Positions 1 to 9,267 of a DNA stretch of 64,000 nt are shown one piece after another (the stretch's first letter is position 1; each line of letters starts with the position of its first letter). The notes beneath the pieces were generated by a model that was given only the letters and a program-made list of their open reading frames with translations, was not told the DNA's origin and did no database searches. The position numbers were made by a program, and so were the translations under genes. This DNA comes from Polyangiaceae bacterium (GTDB lineage: Bacteria; Myxococcota_A; Polyangia; Polyangiales; Polyangiaceae). The stretch is from contig JADJYE010000017.1 in NCBI GenBank assembly GCA_016719945.1, positions 1 to 64,000 on the forward strand, given 5' to 3'.

Positions 1-1317
1 CTCTTGGCGGTGTTCGCCGCGAGCTGTGTTTCCACGGCGACCGAGACGGCGCGCAGCGCGGCCGAGCGCGAGATCGCCCTGCGCCAACCAGATGGTGGCG
101 GCAGCATGTCATCGCAGTCCGCGCCTCCGGCGAACGGTTGTGAGGACATCGCGACTCGTATCGCAGAGGCGCACCCTGCCCCGCTCGCGGCGCTCGCGCG
201 GGCCCGTGCGAGCCTGCGACGCTCCCACGCCGCTGCGTCCGCACCGGGGCCAACGTTCTGGCTCGAGGTCTGGGACTTTCCGATCGGAGACCCGACGCTC
301 GCCGGGCGCGAGGGCATGTACATGGTCGGCGTTCGTCAGGAGATCCCTGTGCTCGCGGCGCTCGACGCGGAGGGACGCTCGGAAGCGGAGCTATCGCGCG
401 CCGAGTCAGCGGAGGGTCGCGACGTGTCGCGCTTGCTCTTCCTCGAGGCCGGGCGCGGCTGTGTCGACTGGATCGTCGCGGGTGAGGTCGCAAAGCGCTG
501 GCGGGAATATGGGACTCACCTGAGCCAAGTGCGCGAAGCCACTGCGACCGCCTATGGCGCAGGCTCGGGCACGACTTCGCTCGGTTCGATCGCCCGTGTC
601 GACGCCGACATCGCCCGGGTCGAGCGTCGCGCGATCGAGCTGGAGGAACAGGCGCACGTTGCTCGCGATGGCCTGGTGGCGCTCGCGGGCGAGGGCGTCG
701 CATTGCCGGAAGAGGCGCCTGCGCTACCGGAGCCTCCTCGCGAGCTGGACCTCGAACCCACGATCGCGGGTGCACTGAGCGTGCGGGGTGATGTCGCCGC
801 TGCGCGGTTTCGCGCCGCTGCTGCTGACGCGCGTGCGGAGAGCGCTCGCGCCATGGCAGACGTGCCCAAGTTCGAGGTGGCAGCGACGTACATGCAGATG
901 CCTGGGGCACGGCCAGGTCTCGGTGCGATGGTGTCGATGACGATGCCGTGGATCGGCGGCGGTCTACTGGACGCGAGCGACGCGGCGGAGGAGGAGGCCA
1001 AGGCGAGCGTTCAGCAGACGGCAGCGGTCGAGCGCGCGGCTGTCGTCGAAGTACGGCAGCAGGCCTCGAAGCTCCGTGCGGCGCAGCTCACGCTGGTCGC
1101 GCTCGAAGAGCGAGAGTTGCCCGCGGCCGAGCGAGCAGCCAAGGCGGAGCGAGCCGGCCTGTTGAGCGGCGGGTTCGATCTCACAGCCTGGCTTCTGGCT
1201 TCACGCATGGCGCTCGAGGCGCGGATCGAGCGGGAGCTCATGCGCGGTGCGGTGGCTCGAGCGTGGCTCGAGCTTCAGGGTGCGACGGGCTCAGGAGTGA
1301 CGGAGAACGACCGATGA
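1..1317 (+). CDS. Outer-membrane efflux protein (TolC/CusC/CzcC-like lipoprotein), 5' end cut by window
   Basis: The frame is open to the window edge, so the true start lies upstream. The first visible residues, LLAVFAASC, look like the end of a lipoprotein signal peptide with the lipobox cysteine, followed by about 430 residues rich in Ala, Glu and Arg. The long heptad-like helical stretches fit the outer-membrane factor family, whose trimers form the exit duct of RND pumps. The product would sit in the outer membrane and take substrate from the CusB/CusA pair encoded next. The stop overlaps the cusB start (ATGA at 1314), so translation is probably coupled. Assignment rests on composition and operon position more than on a sharp motif. 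Confidence 0.8.
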   Translation, partial: LLAVFAASCVSTATETARSAAEREIALRQPDGGGSMSSQSAPPANGCEDIATRIAEAHPAPLAALARARASLRRSHAAASAPGPTFWLEVWDFPIGDPTLAGREGMYMVGVRQEIPVLAALDAEGRSEAELSRAESAEGRDVSRLLFLEAGRGCVDWIVAGEVAKRWREYGTHLSQVREATATAYGAGSGTTSLGSIARVDADIARVERRAIELEEQAHVARDGLVALAGEGVALPEEAPALPEPPRELDLEPTIAGALSVRGDVAAARFRAAAADARAESARAMADVPKFEVAATYMQMPGARPGLGAMVSMTMPWIGGGLLDASDAAEEEAKASVQQTAAVERAAVVEVRQQASKLRAAQLTLVALEERELPAAERAAKAERAGLLSGGFDLTAWLLASRMALEARIERELMRGAVARAWLELQGATGSGVTENDR

Positions 1318-2660
1318 GTGACGAAGCTCCCGTACCGGTTCCGTCTCCGGCTCCGGCTCACCACGATGTGCCCGGCATGCGCCTCATGGCGGTCGTCCGG
1401 TGGATCCTGCTGATCGCGCTCGCCGGGCTGGCGTTCGGCACCTGGTGGCGCCTCGGCCCAGGCACGGAAGAGTCCGCTGGCGGCATCGCCAAGTTCTATT
1501 GCCCCATGCACCCGCAGATCCAATCGCCGAATCCCGGGACGTGCCCGATCTGCTTCATGAACCTCGAGCCGATCCCGGCCGGCGGCGCGGTGCCCGCCGG
1601 CGACGCGGCCAGCGCGGCGCCCTCGGCCTCGGAGCCGAGCTCGATGCCCGGCGCGGACGTCATGCTCACGCTCGAGCGGCGCCAAGCCGTCGGCATCGCG
1701 ACGACGAAGGTCGCGCGCCGGATGATCGCCCGCGAACTACGGCTGCCCGCCGTGATCGAAGCCCCGCAGTCGGCGGTGGCGGAGGTGCGCATCCGTAGCG
1801 CCGGTTACGTCGAGTACGTCGCACCCATCGAGATCGGCGCCAAGGTGAAGGCGGGCGAGATGCTCGCAGCGATCTTCGCTCCGGAGATCCTGCGGTCGCA
1901 AGAGGAGCTGCTCGCCGCGCAGGCGATGGCAGCAGAAGCCGGCAAGAGCGAGGACCACGGGGCAGACCAGCAGATGGTCGAAGCCGCGCGGCGGCGCCTC
2001 GAGCTCCTTGGCGTCGGGCGCCGAACGTCGGACCGCATCCTCGCGGACGGCAAATCATCGCGCGCGATCGGAGTCTCCGCGCCGCGTGCCGGCATCGTCA
2101 CCGCCCGCAACATCTGGGCTGGCGGATACGTGACGCCAGAGACGACGCTGTTCCAGATCACCGACCTCTCCAAGCTGTGGGTCAGCGCGACCGTCGGGAC
2201 CGAGGAACTGAAGGCGCTGCCGCCGAAGACCCCCGGACGGTTCGCGCCTCGCGGAGGTTCGCCGCTCGACGTCGAGGTGCTGCTCGTCGAGCCGAGCGTC
2301 GGCGGACAAACGCGGTCGGCGACCGTGCGCTTCTCGGTCGCGAACGATGCCGGCGCGCTCCGGCCAGGTGAGATCGGCGAGGTGCTCGTCTCACTTCCAG
2401 CGGCGGAGCGCTTGATCGTCCCGCGCGACGCAGTGATCGACACCGGCATGCACCAGTACGTGTTCGTGGAGAAGAGCGCTGGCCTGTTCTCCCCACGCGC
2501 CGTCGTCGCTGGCCCGATGATGGGCAATGGACGCGTCATCGAGAGCGGGCTCGAACCGGAGGCCGTGATCGTCACGCGCGGCGCGTTCCTGCTCGACTCC
2601 GAGAGCCGGCTGCAGGGTGCGCTCGCGCCCGCCGCCACCTCGAGCCCGAGCGCGCCATGA
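1314..2660 (+). CDS. cusB: CusB-like periplasmic adaptor of heavy-metal RND efflux pump, with N-terminal metal-binding domain
   Basis: Start chosen at ATG 1314 because it overlaps the upstream stop; the open frame runs further upstream without support. The product (448 aa) has one membrane anchor at about residues 27-44 (VRWILLIALAGLAFGTW). A heavy-metal-binding domain follows at about 60-86, with the pattern CPMHP...CPICFMNLEP; the usual Gly of CPxCGM is Phe here. The rest is a membrane-fusion protein fold with lipoyl/barrel-sandwich and beta-barrel segments (IRSAGYVEYV, PRAGIVTARNIWAGGYV). It joins CusA to the outer-membrane duct and may pass Cu(I)/Ag(I) to the pump. The stop overlaps cusA by four bases. 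Confidence 0.9.
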   Translation: MSDEAPVPVPSPAPAHHDVPGMRLMAVVRWILLIALAGLAFGTWWRLGPGTEESAGGIAKFYCPMHPQIQSPNPGTCPICFMNLEPIPAGGAVPAGDAASAAPSASEPSSMPGADVMLTLERRQAVGIATTKVARRMIARELRLPAVIEAPQSAVAEVRIRSAGYVEYVAPIEIGAKVKAGEMLAAIFAPEILRSQEELLAAQAMAAEAGKSEDHGADQQMVEAARRRLELLGVGRRTSDRILADGKSSRAIGVSAPRAGIVTARNIWAGGYVTPETTLFQITDLSKLWVSATVGTEELKALPPKTPGRFAPRGGSPLDVEVLLVEPSVGGQTRSATVRFSVANDAGALRPGEIGEVLVSLPAAERLIVPRDAVIDTGMHQYVFVEKSAGLFSPRAVVAGPMMGNGRVIESGLEPEAVIVTRGAFLLDSESRLQGALAPAATSSPSAP

Positions 2661-5600
2661 TGGGCCACTTCCTCGAGCTATGCGCGCGTTATAGGGCGCT
2701 GGTGCTGCTGCTCGGCATCGCGCTCGGCGTTGCGGGCTTCGTGTCGATGAAGCGCGTGCAGCTCGACGCGATCCCGGACCTCTCGGAAGCCCAGGTCATC
2801 GTCTTCACGGAGTGGCCAGGTCGGTCTCCGACGCTGATCGAGGACCAGGTGACCTACCCGCTGGTGACCGCCCTGCTGTCCGCACCCAAGGTGCACGAGG
2901 TGCGCGCACAGTCGATGTTCGGAATGAGCTTCGTGTACGTCGTGTTCGAGGATGGCACCGATCCGTACTGGGCGCGGTCGCGCGTCCTCGAGTACCTGAG
3001 CTCCGCGAGGGAGCGTCTGCCGGCTGACGTCGCGCCACGCATCGGTCCCGACGCGAGCGGAATCGGATGGGTATACCAGTACGCACTGGTCGATCGCACC
3101 GGCAAGCACGACCTCGGTGAGCTGCGGGCGCTCCACGATTTCTCGATCCGCTACGCGCTCGCGAGCGTGCCCGGCGTATCCGAGGTCGCACCGGTCGGCG
3201 GCTTCGAGCCGCAGTACCAGATCCTTCTTGATCCTGCGCGGCTACGCGCGCGCGGCGTCTCGCTCTCCGAGGTCGCGGACGCGGTCCGCCGCTCGAACAG
3301 CGAGGTGGGCGGGCGCTTGCTCGAGATGTCCGAGCGCGAATATTTCGTGCGAGGCCGCGGTTACGTCGGCAGCGAGGCGGACCTCGAGTCGATCGTCGTG
3401 CGCACCGACGAACGCGGCGCGCCGCTCCTGGTGCGTGACGTCGGGACGGTGCAGATGGGCGGAGAGATCCGCCGAGGCGCGGCCGAATGGAACGGTGACG
3501 GCGAAGTCGTCTCCGGGATCGTCGTCATGCGCTATGGCGAGAACGCGCTCGACGTCATCGAACGCGTGGAGAAGCGGATCGAGGAGCTGAGACCGAGCCT
3601 GCCGGACGGGGTCGAGATCGTCCCCGTCTACGATCGCTCGGGTCTGATCGAGCGCGCGATCGAGACGCTGCGGAGCTCGCTCATGGAGGAGATGATCGTC
3701 GTCGCCGCCGTCATTCTCTTGTTCTTGCTGCATATCCGCTCTGCGCTGTTGCCCATCATCTCGCTGCCGCTGGCGGTGGTGATCGCCTTCATCCCGATGT
3801 GGCTGTTCAATGTGCCCGCCACGATCATGTCGCTCGGCGGGATTGCGATCGCGATCGGCGCGACCGTGGACGCCGAGATCGTCATGGTGGAGGCGGCACA
3901 CAAGAAGCTCGAGCACGCGCCCAAGGACATCTCGGACGAGGAGCGCAGCAAGCTGCTGGCGGAGGCGTCGCGCGAGGTGACGCCTGCGATCTTCTTCTCG
4001 CTGCTGATCATCGCCGTGTCGTTCCTGCCGGTGTTCGGCCTGAGCGGGCAAGCGGGCAAGCTGTTTCGACCGCTCGCCTTCATGAAGACCGCCGTCATGC
4101 TCTCCGCGGCGCTGCTGTCGATCACCGTCGCCCCTGCGCTTCGCGACTTCCTGCTTCGCGGCAAGATCTACGCGGAGCACAAGCACCCCGTCTCGCGCGT
4201 GATCCGCAAGGTGTACGAGCCGTTCGTGCACGTCGCGCTGCGCAACCCCAAGACGACCGTGCTGCTCGGCGTCTTCGCGCTGCTCTCCGCGGTGCCGCTC
4301 GTGCCGCGGCTCGGCTCCGAGTTCATGCCGCCGCTCGACGAGGGCGACATCCTGTACATGCCCACGACCTTCCCCGGCATCTCGATCGAGGAAGCGAAGC
4401 GTCAGCTCCAGATCCAGGATGCGGCGCTGCGTGAGTTTCCGGAGGTCGAGAACGTGCTCGGCAAGATCGGACGCGCGGAGTCGCCGACCGATCCGGCACC
4501 GCTGTCGATGGTCGAAACGGTCGTCCAGCTCAAGCCCAAGGCGCAATGGCGGACGCGCTACCAGAAGCGCTTTTACCATAGCGACTGGTCCCCGTCCTTT
4601 CTGAGGCCGGTGTTCACCAGGATCTGGCCCGAGTTCCGCACGATGACGCGCGAAGAGCTGGTCGAGGAGATGAACCAGAAGCTCAAGCTCGTCGGCTGGA
4701 CGAACGCGTTCACGCAGCCCATTCGCAACCGCATCGACATGCTGACAACCGGCATCCGGACTCCCGTCGGCATCAAGGTGTACGGCCACGACAACGCAGC
4801 GATCGAGCGTGCGGGGGCGAGCATCGAGACCGTGGTGAAGCGTGTGCCGGGCGCGCGGAGCGTGCTGTTCGAGCGGCAATCAGGCGGCACTTACGTCGAC
4901 ATCGTCGCCGACCGCGCGCGGCTCGCACGCCACGGGCTGCAGGTCGAGGACGTGAATGCCATCGTCGAATCCGCGATCGGCGGTGAGCCCGTCACGACCA
5001 CCGTGGAAGGGCGCGCTCGCTACAGCGTGAACGTCCGCTACGCCGAGGACTTTCGCTCCTCCCCCGACGCCCTCGCCGATGCGCTGGTGCCGGTCGGTAA
5101 AGATGGGCAGCACGTGCGCCTCGGAGACGTCGCAGACGTGCGCGTGACGACGGGCCCGGCGATGATCAAGGACGAGTCGGGCATGCTCGTGGGCTACGTC
5201 TACGTCGACGTGACCGATGATCGCGACATGGGATCGTTCGTCGAGGACGCCCGGCGTGCCGTCGAGTCGGCGGTGGGCCGAGGCGAGGTCGTCATTCCGG
5301 AGGGCGGACGGCTGCGATGGACGGGACAGTACGAGCTGCTCGAGCAGACGAGGGAGCGGATGAAAATCTTGATCCCGCTGACCTTGCTCGCGGTCGTGCT
5401 GCTCCTCTATCTGCAGTTCCGCAGCTTCACCGAGGTGCTGATCGTGCTGCTCTCGCTCCCGTTCGCCCTCGTGGGAAGCGTGTTCGCGCTCTACCTGCTC
5501 GACTACCACGTCTCGACCGCGGTCTGGGTCGGCGTGATCGCGCTCGTCGGCCTCGCGGCGCAGACCGGCGTGGTGATGATCGTGTACATCGACAACGCTT

Positions 5601-6145
5601 ACGAACGCAGGCTTCGAGAAGGCCGGATCAACTCGCTGGAGGACATCATCGAGGCGCACGCGGAGGGCACCATCCAGCGCGTGCGGCCGAAGCTGATGAC
5701 GGTCGGGACCATGTTGCTGGGCCTGGTCCCGCTGCTCTGGGCCGACGGCTCGGGCGCCGATGTGATGAAGCGGATCGCGGCGCCGATGGTCGGCGGGCTC
5801 ATCACCAGCGCCTTCCTGACGCTCGAGATCATCCCGGTCATCTACACCTACTGGCGCTACGAGCAGCTGGTGCGCAGCCGCATCGCCGCTCGAGCGCCGA
5901 AGCTCGAGCGTGAGCTCGAGCGCTTCACATGGGTCATCCAGTCAGGCGGCGTGATGCTCGTCGGCGCGGTGGCGGCCAAGCTCTATGCGCCCGCCGTCGC
6001 AGGCCTCTTCGAGGCCCTGCTCGTGACGGGGATCGCTGCGCTGTTCTTCGGCGCGACCGCGTACTTCTGGGCGCGACGCCGGGCGCTCCGGCTCGTTCCC
6101 ATTACCTCTCTTCCCTCGTCCGCTGAGCCTTCCACCATCCCGTGA
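2657..6145 (+). CDS. cusA: CusA-type copper/silver RND efflux transporter
   Basis: At 1162 aa it is somewhat longer than typical CusA/CzcA. It has the RND layout: an N-terminal helix, two large periplasmic loops and two six-helix blocks. The TM4 signature AIGATVDAEIVMVEAAHK matches the Cu/Ag class of heavy-metal RND pumps (AIGAxxDAxIVMxExAHK) rather than the Zn/Co/Cd class. Three methionines can be aligned with the E. coli CusA metal site: PAPLSMVET, TMTREEL and RIDMLTTG. The loop between them has an insert of about 30 residues (about 635-665) rich in Trp, Phe and Tyr. The C-terminus carries about 80 extra residues with hydrophobic segments. It exports Cu(I)/Ag(I) across the envelope using proton motive force. 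Confidence 0.93.
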   Translation: MMGHFLELCARYRALVLLLGIALGVAGFVSMKRVQLDAIPDLSEAQVIVFTEWPGRSPTLIEDQVTYPLVTALLSAPKVHEVRAQSMFGMSFVYVVFEDGTDPYWARSRVLEYLSSARERLPADVAPRIGPDASGIGWVYQYALVDRTGKHDLGELRALHDFSIRYALASVPGVSEVAPVGGFEPQYQILLDPARLRARGVSLSEVADAVRRSNSEVGGRLLEMSEREYFVRGRGYVGSEADLESIVVRTDERGAPLLVRDVGTVQMGGEIRRGAAEWNGDGEVVSGIVVMRYGENALDVIERVEKRIEELRPSLPDGVEIVPVYDRSGLIERAIETLRSSLMEEMIVVAAVILLFLLHIRSALLPIISLPLAVVIAFIPMWLFNVPATIMSLGGIAIAIGATVDAEIVMVEAAHKKLEHAPKDISDEERSKLLAEASREVTPAIFFSLLIIAVSFLPVFGLSGQAGKLFRPLAFMKTAVMLSAALLSITVAPALRDFLLRGKIYAEHKHPVSRVIRKVYEPFVHVALRNPKTTVLLGVFALLSAVPLVPRLGSEFMPPLDEGDILYMPTTFPGISIEEAKRQLQIQDAALREFPEVENVLGKIGRAESPTDPAPLSMVETVVQLKPKAQWRTRYQKRFYHSDWSPSFLRPVFTRIWPEFRTMTREELVEEMNQKLKLVGWTNAFTQPIRNRIDMLTTGIRTPVGIKVYGHDNAAIERAGASIETVVKRVPGARSVLFERQSGGTYVDIVADRARLARHGLQVEDVNAIVESAIGGEPVTTTVEGRARYSVNVRYAEDFRSSPDALADALVPVGKDGQHVRLGDVADVRVTTGPAMIKDESGMLVGYVYVDVTDDRDMGSFVEDARRAVESAVGRGEVVIPEGGRLRWTGQYELLEQTRERMKILIPLTLLAVVLLLYLQFRSFTEVLIVLLSLPFALVGSVFALYLLDYHVSTAVWVGVIALVGLAAQTGVVMIVYIDNAYERRLREGRINSLEDIIEAHAEGTIQRVRPKLMTVGTMLLGLVPLLWADGSGADVMKRIAAPMVGGLITSAFLTLEIIPVIYTYWRYEQLVRSRIAARAPKLERELERFTWVIQSGGVMLVGAVAAKLYAPAVAGLFEALLVTGIAALFFGATAYFWARRRALRLVPITSLPSSAEPSTIP

Positions 6146-6525
6146 TGTCTCCCGACCAGAAAGCCAATCGAGCCATGCGAAAGCTTCTCGCCGCCCTCGT
6201 TTTTCCCATCGCCTCGTCGTGCTCGGATGCCTCCCAGAAGGCGCCTCCGATCCCCCCCGGCGCCACCGAGGTGAAGATCTCCGTCGACGACAAGGGCTAC
6301 ACGCCCTCCGAAGCGCGCGCGCCGGCGGGCGAGCCGGTGCGGCTCGTGTTCACTCGAACCACGGACGAGGGCTGCGGCCAGCAGCTCGTCTTTCCAGATC
6401 AGAAGATCCGCAAGGATCTTCCGCTCAAGGAGCCGGTGACCGTGGACATCACCATGCCGGCCTCCGGAAAGGTGACGTTCAGCTGCGGCATGGACATGTA
6501 CAGAGGCGCTATCGTGGTCGAGTAG
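6145..6525 (+). CDS. Cupredoxin-like copper lipoprotein
   Basis: ATG 6145 overlaps the cusA stop (TGATG). ATG 6175 gives a cleaner lipoprotein signal (MRKLLAALVFPIASSC) and is an alternative start; GTG 6142 is also in frame. The mature part is a single cupredoxin-like domain of about 105 aa. Candidate copper ligands are the Cys in DEGCGQQLVFPD and the C-terminal CGMDM. It resembles the EfeO-type cupredoxin_1 family. Position directly after cusA suggests a periplasmic copper carrier or buffer that feeds the pump or an electron carrier. This role is inferred from context. Confidence 0.8.
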   Translation: MSPDQKANRAMRKLLAALVFPIASSCSDASQKAPPIPPGATEVKISVDDKGYTPSEARAPAGEPVRLVFTRTTDEGCGQQLVFPDQKIRKDLPLKEPVTVDITMPASGKVTFSCGMDMYRGAIVVE

Positions 6526-6540
6526 GCCTCGGAGGATCTC

Positions 6541-8829
6541 ATGAACAGCCCCAACCCTCGCGATTCCATGCGGGTTCATGCAGGCGCCGCTCTCCTCGGA
6601 GCCGCCCTGCTCGCTTCTGGCGCCAGCGCGTGCGCCGACGACAGCGGGATTGGTGGTGCCGGTGGCGTCGGCGCAGCCGGGGGCGACGGCGGAGCTGACG
6701 GGACGGCACCGAGCTCCAGCAGCGGCGTGAACCTGACCAGCACCTCGTCGACGGGGTTACCACCCGCGTTCAGTGTAACCGGCGTCGTCATCGACCAGGA
6801 CGGCGCACCGGTGGCTGGTGCCGTCGCGCTGCAGGGTGGCAAGGAGATCCAGATGACGACGGGCGCGAACGGCGAGTTCGAGCTCGAACTCACCAGCACC
6901 GATCCCGGCACGCCGACGGCGGTCGCAGCCAAGACCGGTTACCGCAGCGCCGGGCTCGAGCTCACGTCGCTTCCCGGCGAGCCCATCGAGCTCATGCTGT
7001 ACATCGTCGAGCCGCCCGACAACACCGGCTATGATTTTCGACCGCCCGGCGTCGGCGATCCCGAGATCGACAACTCCACGTTGTTCTGTGGCCATTGCCA
7101 CACGACTCTGACTGCGCAGTTCCAGACCTCGGGTCACGCGCGCGCGACCCGCAATCCGTTATTGCAAGATCTGTACGCCGGCGCGGCGTTCGCCCTCGCC
7201 GATCAGAGCGACTGCGAGGCAGCGGGAGGCCTGTTCCGGCAGGGCGCGGTCCCTGGCGCTCCCGGCGACACCGCCGACCGCTGCTATGTCGGCGACGGCG
7301 TCTTGCCGGATCTCAACGGCTGCGGCGGTCCAGGCATGGATGCGTGCGACGATCCGGCAATCTCCCCGCTCGAGGCGCCGGACGCGTTCGGCGCCTGCGC
7401 GGACTGTCACGCACTGGCGATGGATGGACCCGCTGGCGGCCGTAATCTGCTCGAAGCCGACGCTCTCGCTCACGACAACGGCAACCATTGCGACGCATGT
7501 CATCACGTCCGCGACATCGATCTGGACGCGCCTGCGGGCAATGCCGGCCGACTCGTCATGCAGCGCCCTCGCGAGAAGCTGAACGACGAGATCGATGCGC
7601 CCGTGAGGCAGGCCCTGTTCGGCCCGTACCCGGACGTGCCCAATGGCTTCATGGGCGGCAGCTGGCAGCCCAAGTTCTCGACGGCCGAGTTCTGCGCCGG
7701 GTGCCACCTCCAGCTGCAGCCTGCGCTCCTGCCGGGGGCCACCCTGGCCCCGCGCTTCGCCAGCGGCTTGCCCACGCATTCGACCTTCACCGAATGGCAG
7801 GAGGGACCTTTCGCCGCGTCCGATACCCACTGCCAGTCCTGCCACATGCCGCAGATCGACGACCTCTTCAACGTGGTCGATGTCTCGACGCCCGAAGACT
7901 CCGGCATCGCGGGCGGCTTCGCTCGCGCTCCGGAGAAGATGCGGGCCCATACCTTCCGCGGCCCGCTCACCCACCCGCCGGCCGTGCCGCGCCTGATCGA
8001 CAACGCTGTCGAGATCGACATCGTGGCTACGCCGATCGGAAGCTCGCTGCAGGTCGACCTCCTGCTCACCAATGTGGCCTGCGGTCACGCAATCCCGACG
8101 GGAGAGCCGATGCGATCGCTCGTGCTCGTCGTGGAGGTGGAGGGCTGCGCGCAGCGCTTCACGCCGCTCGATGGCATGACCATTCCTGACTTTGGTGGCG
8201 CGCTGGCGTCCGGTATCGCCGGTGCGGGCGTCACGATCGCCGGTACGACCGTCGCCTGGCCCGACGGAGCGGCGCTGGCGCAGCCTGGCTTCGTCGTGCG
8301 CGTGGTGCGTCCCAGCTCCGCCTTCTGGGACTATGATGGGATCGGTCTGTTCGAGGGATCCACGCTATCGCCGGCGGAGAAGGGAATGCCGATCTCGGAT
8401 CCGGTCGGCGAAGCCGTGGTCGTCTCGGTGAACGCCGGGGCCATCGAGCTCGACAACACGCTGACGGTCGCCGCGGGAGATGTCGTCTACCTCGGTGAGC
8501 CCACTCCGCCGAGCTTCGCGGACGGCGATCTCGTGCGGGCGCTGGCCGGCGCGCCGGGTGCCGCGTTCGGCCGCATCATCGTCGACCCTGCCGGGCGTCG
8601 CCACGTGCCCCACTATCGCGGCGTGGATATCGCCAGCGATAACCGCATCGGCCCGGGGCGCGAGGCGTCCACGAACCACAGCTTCGAGATCCCTGCGGGG
8701 TGCCTCGACGCCTCGGTCACGGCGACGCTCGTCTATCGGCCCTTGCCGCTGGAGCAAGCCCGCGAGCGGGCATGGGAAGCGCGCGACTACATCGTGTCGA
8801 TCGAGAGCCTCGCCGTCACGCTGCCGTGA
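6541..8829 (+). CDS. Pentahaem c-type cytochrome lipoprotein with carboxypeptidase-regulatory-like domain
   Basis: ATG 6541 has GGAGG six bases upstream. The 762-aa product starts with a signal peptide (AGAALLGAALLASGASAC), then a Gly/Ser-rich linker and a carboxypeptidase-regulatory-like beta domain at about 80-155 (VTGVVIDQDGAPVAGAVAL). Five CxxCH haem c motifs follow, with first Cys at residues 183 (CGHCH), 286 (CADCH), 317 (CDACH), 385 (CAGCH) and 431 (CQSCH). The C-terminal 300 residues are beta-rich with no motif I recognise. It should be an envelope multihaem electron-transfer protein of the cytochrome c554-like type. It lies only 15 bases after the cupredoxin gene, so it may be co-transcribed with the copper pump. 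Confidence 0.85.
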   Translation: MNSPNPRDSMRVHAGAALLGAALLASGASACADDSGIGGAGGVGAAGGDGGADGTAPSSSSGVNLTSTSSTGLPPAFSVTGVVIDQDGAPVAGAVALQGGKEIQMTTGANGEFELELTSTDPGTPTAVAAKTGYRSAGLELTSLPGEPIELMLYIVEPPDNTGYDFRPPGVGDPEIDNSTLFCGHCHTTLTAQFQTSGHARATRNPLLQDLYAGAAFALADQSDCEAAGGLFRQGAVPGAPGDTADRCYVGDGVLPDLNGCGGPGMDACDDPAISPLEAPDAFGACADCHALAMDGPAGGRNLLEADALAHDNGNHCDACHHVRDIDLDAPAGNAGRLVMQRPREKLNDEIDAPVRQALFGPYPDVPNGFMGGSWQPKFSTAEFCAGCHLQLQPALLPGATLAPRFASGLPTHSTFTEWQEGPFAASDTHCQSCHMPQIDDLFNVVDVSTPEDSGIAGGFARAPEKMRAHTFRGPLTHPPAVPRLIDNAVEIDIVATPIGSSLQVDLLLTNVACGHAIPTGEPMRSLVLVVEVEGCAQRFTPLDGMTIPDFGGALASGIAGAGVTIAGTTVAWPDGAALAQPGFVVRVVRPSSAFWDYDGIGLFEGSTLSPAEKGMPISDPVGEAVVVSVNAGAIELDNTLTVAAGDVVYLGEPTPPSFADGDLVRALAGAPGAAFGRIIVDPAGRRHVPHYRGVDIASDNRIGPGREASTNHSFEIPAGCLDASVTATLVYRPLPLEQARERAWEARDYIVSIESLAVTLP

Positions 8830-8908
8830 CGACAGCTCGCGCAGGCCGGGTGGCATGTTCTCCGTGTTGCCGCTCTCCACCTGCGGCATCATGCCATGCG
8901 TTGGGAGC

Positions 8909-9241
8909 CTATTTGCAAACGCTGAGGCACTCCTCGAGGCGCGACGCGCACTGATCGGGCTGCGGTGGCGTTGCGTTCGACAGATCGTGGCACTCCGTCA
9001 TCTTTCCGCCGTGGGTCGCGTGAGCATGACAGGCGCTCATGATGGGGGCGCACGCGTCTCCACCCGACGGGGCCGGAGGCGTCGCACCCGTGTCGCCGGT
9101 CTGCGCGGCGGCAGCCGGCGTCGCCGCCGATTCTGTGTCGGGGGATGGCGTGACGTTCCCACGGGTTTCGGACGGCGTGGTGACCGATACGGTTACCCGC
9201 TGACCCGGCGCCGCCGCGAACGCGCCATGCACGACATGCAT
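8909..9241 (-). CDS. Small Cys-rich protein with Thr/Pro/Ala linker
   Basis: A 110-aa product from ATG 9241. Residues 1-60 are low in complexity (Thr, Pro, Ser, Ala). The last 48 hold six Cys and several His in the pattern CAPIMSACHAHA...ECHDLSN...CASRLEECLSVCK. From memory, small secreted proteins with a C-CH-CH-C-C-C tail of this kind recur in myxobacteria, with unknown function. No convincing signal peptide follows this start. The gene faces away from the NHL lipoprotein gene with only 26 bases between the two start codons, so promoters must lie inside or overlap the coding sequences. The Cys/His spacing is the reason this frame is preferred to the others in the gap. Confidence 0.6.
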   Translation of the reverse strand: MHVVHGAFAAAPGQRVTVSVTTPSETRGNVTPSPDTESAATPAAAAQTGDTGATPPAPSGGDACAPIMSACHAHATHGGKMTECHDLSNATPPQPDQCASRLEECLSVCK

Positions 9242-9267
9242 CGGGCCTGATCGTCTATCGTACAGCT

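Noticed and set aside
3242..4879. Long minus-strand open frame (545 codons) inside cusA
   Set aside because: It is antisense to an unmistakable RND transporter; the His/Arg/Asp-rich translation is a codon-bias shadow.
8480..9250. Plus-strand frame over the end of the pentahaem gene
   Set aside because: It overlaps the cytochrome and the Cys-rich gene and has shadow composition.
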